A stretch of DNA of 64,000 bases from Mayamaea pseudoterrestris. Its lineage: Eukaryota; Bacillariophyta; Bacillariophyceae; Sellaphorales; Sellaphoraceae. Where the stretch lies: the NCBI GenBank assembly GCA_027923505.1, contig BROI01000018.1:496001-560000 (forward strand), given 5' to 3'. Positions 59,232-64,000 of the stretch are shown in pieces (the stretch's first letter is position 1; every line of letters begins with the position of its first letter). The notes beneath the pieces are model-generated. The model worked only from the letters and a program-made list of their open reading frames with translations, was not told the origin of the DNA and did not search any database. The position numbers and the translations under genes were made by a program.

Positions 59232-59769
59232 CTTGTCTTAAAAGCAGCCAGGGGGGCGAGCCGTCACGCCTGCTGATTGGTAGCCGCAAGCCGTTGGTTG
59301 CTTTTTTGCTTTTCGGCGGCAGCAGCTGCTCGCGTATTCAATTGCAGACTCTGTAGATCTTGTTTTGTTAAAATGGCTTTGCTAAATTGCAGATGCAAAA
59401 CGCCACATGCTGCGTTTCTTGGTGTGAAAGTTTGATGGTGCGAGGAGGATGCTTGCTGGCGCTGCGAAGTTCGGTGTCGCAGCGTTTCTTACGCACCGTG
59501 AATGAGTACGTCAGCAACGAACCATGACATCACGGAATTCACGATGATAGCAATGCCGGCAGCTATGTAAAGGCGGGCTACAAGAAGCGGTCTCAAAGCC
59601 GCAAGAAACGGGAGCAATACTGCAAATATGCAACTAGCTTTGTTCACAAGTACAAGAGTATTGAAGGTATATAACGTATGAGTAGTAAATTTGCAAAGCT
59701 GTCTGTTGATCATCCGAACAAAGGAATGATGCAGCGACGATACTGTATCCAACCATTCGGGAGACTGAT
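59232..59769. other. Intergenic stretch, possible decayed or extra membrane frame
   Basis: About 540 bp between the PqiA-type gene stop and the IRE1 start, both genes on the minus strand. A minus-strand frame at 59489-59752 ends with a hydrophobic helix (ARLYIAAGIAIIVNSVMSWF). It might be a further exon of the PqiA-type gene, but I could not find convincing splice sites, so it is left unassigned. Confidence 0.4.
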
Positions 59770-61173
59770 TTAAATACGAGAGCCACTAAACACAACGGGA
59801 TGCACCAACCGAAATAGCCAGACTGCCGCAAATATATACGTGACAGAAGCCGCCAAAAGCACTCCAAGGGTTGACATAAGCGTTGCGTTGACAACGTAGC
59901 ATGAGACGCATCCCGACTTGATCAAGCCATTGCCAAACTTTGGCACTTGGGAAATTGCAAAGATGGTACTGACGGCAAATACTTCAGCGCTACTCCATGC
60001 AAAGGAAACTTCGGTCCAGAACAAGAGTCGTTCCAGCTGTCGCCGCGTGAGTGGCGCATGTAAAAGGACGCAGCAAAGTATCATGCAAACGAGTGGAAAG
60101 ACCACGCCAAGGAAAAACCAAACAATGGCAAGCCAAGTCATGCGACCAAAAGTTCCATCTTCTGAGCTTGTTGGTAGTTCGGCTCCGAGTTTGACAATCG
60201 AATAGTATTCTGCCTCGCGTTCAACGGAACCCTGCAGACTGCTGACTTGGTAGACGTAAAGAGTTATACCAGCTATAAACATTGCGATTGATGCCAGCAG
60301 TAAAAAAGAGATGGTGACCACTGAGCAGTTTTTGAGCTTTCCAAGTCGCTTTACTCCAAGTTTTGCTCTTGTACTCGCCGCAACTGCAGCATTGTCATTC
60401 ATCGCCTCCTCCTCCGGACCACAGTCAACTATGGGTCGATAGATAATTGATCGATGCCTATACAAGACTCGCTGCGTCCACACCAAGCTCAACATTGTCG
60501 CACAAACAAAGCCAAAAATTCCATATCGCGGCAACACATAAACCTCAACGCTTGGTCCGCCCAAGTCAATGGACGACCGGAAGACGACAGCAATCTCCAA
60601 AAAGACGACAATATCGACAAAGCTCCACTTGCCTAAAGCGTCTAGCCAAACTAGGAGCCGTTCGCGTCGCAGTGGTTTCTTATGAAAGGGCATGATCCAC
60701 GCGTACAATGTCAGTAGCATTTTAATGTAGGGCCATGATATGCTTGTCAACACGACCAACACCACTAGTGCATAACTTCCCGTATCCCAAAGACTTTTGA
60801 CGGACGTAAAGACAGAGGCAGTCAAGATGACTTGTGTTTGAACATTGAACAATACATCGTCAACTGGAACCAGTTGGCGAATGACCGAAACGCCACTGCC
60901 AATGTCGGAGACGAGCAGTAAAATCATGGTTAACGTCAAAGCAGCTGGCAAGCCAAAGCGCTCAAATGCCGATATGTTTGAATTTCGAAAATGGCTTGGA
61001 CATGCTGATTGATTTTGTTGTTGAGAATGAAATGAGAGCTCGCTTGTTGCAGCCTCGATTGCATCTGCGTCTTTATCTTTGGCGAAAGACGTCTCATATT
61101 CCTGCTCCTTGCCCATGCTGCTACTTTGTTCGACGTCATGGATCCCATTATTCTGTAGAAATGACCAAGACAT
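59770..61173 (-). CDS. Eukaryotic PqiA-type tandem membrane protein
   Basis: This encodes 467 residues. A polar N terminus of about 70 residues is followed by two PqiA modules, each with about four membrane helices. Module 1 has SISWPYIKMLLTLYAWIMP, then RRERLLVWLDALGKWSFVDI, the PqiA signature (LxxLGKWSxxDV). Module 2 has the parallel FPLVCMILCCVLLHAPLTRR, then RLLFWTEVSFAWSSAEVFAV, a diverged copy. PqiA belongs to bacterial systems that move lipid between membranes. Eukaryotic copies exist in several protist lines and their role is not known. The paired modules match the bacterial length. No partner MCE-domain protein is in the window. Confidence 0.75.
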   Translation of the reverse strand: MSWSFLQNNGIHDVEQSSSMGKEQEYETSFAKDKDADAIEAATSELSFHSQQQNQSACPSHFRNSNISAFERFGLPAALTLTMILLLVSDIGSGVSVIRQLVPVDDVLFNVQTQVILTASVFTSVKSLWDTGSYALVVLVVLTSISWPYIKMLLTLYAWIMPFHKKPLRRERLLVWLDALGKWSFVDIVVFLEIAVVFRSSIDLGGPSVEVYVLPRYGIFGFVCATMLSLVWTQRVLYRHRSIIYRPIVDCGPEEEAMNDNAAVAASTRAKLGVKRLGKLKNCSVVTISFLLLASIAMFIAGITLYVYQVSSLQGSVEREAEYYSIVKLGAELPTSSEDGTFGRMTWLAIVWFFLGVVFPLVCMILCCVLLHAPLTRRQLERLLFWTEVSFAWSSAEVFAVSTIFAISQVPKFGNGLIKSGCVSCYVVNATLMSTLGVLLAASVTYIFAAVWLFRLVHPVVFSGSRI

Positions 61174-61783
61174 GAATGAGCTTCCATTTTATAAAGAAAT
61201 CGTTCTGTGATAGTACATGCACTATTGATTAAGCAACTAGTTTAGGTATGGTAGTCGAACCTCCGTCGGAACTCGGAACGCAAGTTTTGATGCACTCCTA
61301 CCTCACTTGATTCTGCTTTCGTATCTTCTAGATCGGAACTCATGGGAACGAGCTGTATTGTGACAATAGTAATTTATCCTTTGCATCAACGAGTAATGAA
61401 GCTGCAACTAAGGTGCGAAAAACTGATTGCAGTGAATCATCCCCATGGCGGCGAACCGTCAAGATCGTGTGTGTCGCACCAGTTCTCGTTGCGACGTGAA
61501 CGGTCGACCCATGGGTACATGGCTGGGCCGCTAGCTAAGAACTTCTGAACTGCGGCTGTATACGAGTGCGATGCAGCACGGAAATCACGTAAACACGCAA
61601 ATTATATGCTTGAATATCCGACTGCTGGTGGCCACCGTGTACCGGTGAAATTTAGCGTCTTAGCAATGCTACACCTCATAGACATTCTAACATTTGCTCG
61701 GCCACGGAGAAAGCCCGCCTGGTTTCAACAACTAACAAAATGGTTCAAGAATAATGCAGTCCATGGTATGCTATAGGCCTTTG
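61174..61783. other. Intergenic stretch, nothing recognised
   Basis: About 610 bp. A GTTCGACT segment near 61255 (minus) resembles a tRNA B box, but no arms pair around it. No other signal. Confidence 0.4.
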
Positions 61784-62959
61784 CTACACCACATTCTCGT
61801 ATTCCGATGATTCCCGGACATTGGATCGAAAGGTGGCATATTCAGTGGGCGAAGCGTCTTGCTCTCGCTGCTCCGCTCCGAAATCAACACCTTCCAGAAG
61901 TGGAGTGCGAATGTTGTTTTCCGATCCTCCATTAAGTCGTCTCCTTTTAAAATTGCTTGATTTTGATCGAAAGTGTGCCATGTGCGCATCCCACTTGTAA
62001 ATAATTCCCGTGCCGGCCACCCAGTCATGAAGCATGCGGCCGTCTCGTCGAATAATTCCAATCAAGCCTAGCAGCGGCATTACAACTGAAGTCAAGGGCA
62101 GGAGCAGTGTCCGTAAAAGTGCGCGTCCGAAAGGAACATTAACATTGTCATCATCTTCCTCGGTGCGAGCAGCAACTCTCGATGACGACCGTCGGTCAAC
62201 CACGATTTTAAGACCGACGATGTTCATTCCCAAAGTTTTGCTCACAAGTACAGTGCACAAGAAAAAGTAGAGAAACCAATATAGTCCATACAATCCTCCA
62301 GCCCAAACGCCGCCGTTATCAACCGAAGGCTGTCGTTCACCCGTTAAAATCGACCAACACTGATCAGCGAGCACAGCCAAACACGCAAAGCTAAAGGTTA
62401 CAAACATGACATCAATCAGCATCGCTATCGCTTTGGATAAAATGCCGCAGTAGCGTTCTTGTACGGCCATTGCCTTGCGCACGCGTCCCGACGGGACTTC
62501 CGATTCATTTTCGCCATTGCCATTGCCCAATGCAGCAGCAGTCCGGTCATACACCGGCGGTAAATAGTTCCAACGCCGACGACAAGTACACCATCCGACA
62601 CCTTTCATGATCCACAAGTCTAAAACAATCACTTGCGAACGCAGCGCATCCAAGACTTCAGTCGCCATGCCAGTCGTTGAATGCGCAACAATCGAGCCCA
62701 TGTCTGTTTGCATCAACATTCTATTCACATCTACCTTTGCCACTATCGTATTTACATCGATTTTATCATTCAAAAGGTGGTTCCAGTCAATGCGCTCGAG
62801 CAAGCGATTGATGTCAATGCGATCCACCAAGGCATTCACGTCGATGCGCTCCAAAACGTCCTCGACATTGACGCGACGAACAACGCCATCCACGTCGACG
62901 CACTCCACAATGGGACTGACAATGGCATTGCTAATGGCTTGAGTTATAATGCTTGCCAT
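61784..62959 (-). CDS. RDD-family membrane protein with N-terminal nonapeptide repeats
   Basis: This encodes 391 residues. Residues about 20-90 are about eight nonapeptides of the form (I/V)D(V/I)NxLLxR: for example VNVEDVLER, IDVNALVDR, IDINRLLER and IDVNTIVAK. The next part reads STTGMATEVLDALRSQVIVL and a basic patch. The RDD domain follows: AMLIDVMFVTFSFACLAVLA, WFLYFFLCTVLVSKTLGMN, IVGLKIVVD, and PFGRALLRTLLLPLTSVVMP ending in DGRMLHDWVAGTGIIY. The plan of nonapeptides, GMATEVLDALRSQ-like segment and RDD closely resembles RDD proteins of Actinobacteria from memory. RDD proteins are membrane proteins with suspected transport roles. A four-helix topology is seen here. Transfer from bacteria is inference. 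Confidence 0.82.
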   Translation of the reverse strand: MASIITQAISNAIVSPIVECVDVDGVVRRVNVEDVLERIDVNALVDRIDINRLLERIDWNHLLNDKIDVNTIVAKVDVNRMLMQTDMGSIVAHSTTGMATEVLDALRSQVIVLDLWIMKGVGWCTCRRRWNYLPPVYDRTAAALGNGNGENESEVPSGRVRKAMAVQERYCGILSKAIAMLIDVMFVTFSFACLAVLADQCWSILTGERQPSVDNGGVWAGGLYGLYWFLYFFLCTVLVSKTLGMNIVGLKIVVDRRSSSRVAARTEEDDDNVNVPFGRALLRTLLLPLTSVVMPLLGLIGIIRRDGRMLHDWVAGTGIIYKWDAHMAHFRSKSSNFKRRRLNGGSENNIRTPLLEGVDFGAEQREQDASPTEYATFRSNVRESSEYENVV

Positions 62960-63628
62960 GGCGACATCAGTAAAAGGCGCTGCGCGTTACATAATGCGAT
63001 CGACCTTGCTAAAATAATGCGTTCCATGGAGGTCGGCGCGAACCCGTTCATTACCGGTGCGAGCTTTGTTGCGTTGACCTACCGAAGGTTTTGCGCCACT
63101 GCTGGTTTGGCAAGTCCAAGTCCTAGTAAATGAGTTTCCAGTAGAGAAAAAAGTTACTCTCAGTTCCCTAGTACATCCTGGATCGTTGCAATGCACAACG
63201 TCTATTCTTGGAGCACTAACTGCGTAGCCAAAGGGTGTTACACTAATTCGAGCAAGTCCAAGTTATGGGTCGACTGCGGCTGGAGGCTATATCAATGATC
63301 TCTCGTGCATCTTGTTTATTTCCGGACACCTACCATGTGCCAGCTGTCAGCACACCAGTTGTTAGCCAAAGGGAGGGCCCTATAAACCAGTCAATGCGGA
63401 TGACACAAGTCCAGTTTCAGACTATGGCCAGAGAGTTTATAGAGGACTTTCACCTTATCTGGGATGCCAGAGTTGATGTTCGTGCACTGACTGGTAGCCA
63501 ATGGGTTATCCAATAGACATGGGCAATGGGTTGGCATGAAAGTTGGAGTGCGCTGCTATGCAACGGAAGATTGGTCTCGCTACGACATCGAATGATTCGC
63601 CATCAAACATCCAGCACACTTTTACACC
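62960..63628. other. Divergent intergenic stretch
   Basis: About 670 bp between the RDD gene and the truncated plus-strand gene. The short frames here lack domains. Presumed promoter sequence for both sides; nothing else seen. Confidence 0.4.
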
Positions 63629-64000
63629 ATGGCGGCGTCGGCTCGGCGAAAGCGACCTTCCAAAGCGGCCCAACATGTTTCTTCCACAAAGGCACAATGT
63701 CAAGCTTTATCATTGCTTATCATGGCATTCTTTTACATATTCCTTCAGCTGCAAGCACAGTACTTGTTGGATGGCTACGTCGTCGGAGCAGGTGGACTTG
63801 CACCTCAAGGCAATGGACAAGAAAGCAGCTACATGAATCTTTTTCGAATCCCTCATATGAGCAAGCTAATGAGCAGCATGAAGATCAACCTTCCTGCAAA
63901 GCCATATCGATTCATGGGCGACTTGGCATTGGAAAGTGAGCAAAAGATGCGCGAGCAAGAAGCGGCCAAACTCAACCAATTGGCGAATCCTCGTCGCTTT
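63629..64000 (+). CDS. N-terminal part of a signal-anchored membrane protein (3' truncated by window edge)
   Basis: An ATG at 63629 opens a frame that runs to the window edge without a stop; 124 residues are visible. A basic N terminus (MAASARRKRPSKAAQ) precedes one hydrophobic segment (LSLLIMAFFYIFLQLQAQYL), the pattern of a type II signal anchor. A polar region with NLFRIPHMSKLMSSMKINLP follows, ending in a Glu/Gln-rich helix (ESEQKMREQEAAKLNQLANP). No family can be named from this part. A Golgi or ER enzyme with an N-terminal anchor is one possibility. Confidence 0.6.
   Translation, partial: MAASARRKRPSKAAQHVSSTKAQCQALSLLIMAFFYIFLQLQAQYLLDGYVVGAGGLAPQGNGQESSYMNLFRIPHMSKLMSSMKINLPAKPYRFMGDLALESEQKMREQEAAKLNQLANPRRF

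Noticed and set aside
59489-59752. Minus-strand frame with a hydrophobic end, as an extra exon of the PqiA-type gene
   Set aside because: The PqiA-type protein already has two full modules and its own stop; no convincing donor and acceptor pair joins them.
61240-61275. tRNA B-box-like GGTTCGACTACC on the minus strand
   Set aside because: The flanking bases do not form a T arm or an acceptor stem, and no A box is placed correctly.

Overview
The window is compact nuclear DNA of a microbial eukaryote. It carries about 30 protein-coding genes in 64 kb. Most are single open frames of 0.5 to 5.8 kb; the few introns I could place are short (55-162 nt) and GT-AG. Genes are packed head-to-head and tail-to-tail with gaps often under 300 bp. 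The content is eukaryotic: Mediator and THO subunits, a CDK, IRE1, Golgi proteins, a MICOS-type protein and a PPR protein. A GAF/hybrid histidine kinase and RDD, PqiA and BipA/TypA-type proteins are also present. Intron-poor genes together with hybrid kinases and bacterial-type membrane families fit a stramenopile, possibly a diatom, but the species cannot be fixed from the sequence alone. No tRNA, rRNA, CRISPR array, intact transposon or virus-like element was recognised.

Layout. 0-6.3 kb: 3' part of a histone deacetylase, an SBDS-like small protein, an ER coiled-coil membrane protein, and a three-exon GAF/histidine-kinase/double-receiver protein. 7.1-13 kb: one 1924-residue protein with a triplicated unknown domain, a Red1/ZFC3H1-type zinc finger and a leucine-rich tail. 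13-20.6 kb: a PPR protein, a catalytically dead glucose-6-phosphate dehydrogenase homologue, MED21 and an acidic disordered protein. 20.6-30.4 kb: a tandem duplication, a type II glycosyltransferase, an unknown small protein, TVP23, a serine carboxypeptidase, a MIC19-like protein, a MED11-like protein and a DUF218 protein. 30.9-34.4 kb: two orphan genes. 34.4-38.5 kb: a gene-poor 4.1 kb stretch. 38.5-51.2 kb: YIPF1/2, a CDK12/CDKC-type kinase, organellar TypA, THOC2 and an ARMT1-type protein. 52-64 kb: a four-module multi-pass membrane protein, IRE1 with a CCCH zinc-finger tail, a PqiA-type protein, an RDD protein and a truncated membrane protein at the edge.

Themes. Several genes belong to transcription and nuclear RNA handling (MED21, MED11-like, CDK12-like, THOC2, the zf-C3H1 protein). 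Others belong to the secretory pathway (IRE1, TVP23, YIPF, the ER coiled-coil protein, the glycosyltransferase, the carboxypeptidase). The most unusual items are the IRE1-CCCH fusion, the triplicated-domain/zf-C3H1/LRR protein, the G6PD pseudoenzyme, the RDD protein with actinobacterial-style nonapeptide repeats, and four dispersed arrays of one 42-bp minisatellite. The repeat unit carries a TGACGTAA bZIP-like core every four helical turns, and three of the arrays sit in promoter intervals.
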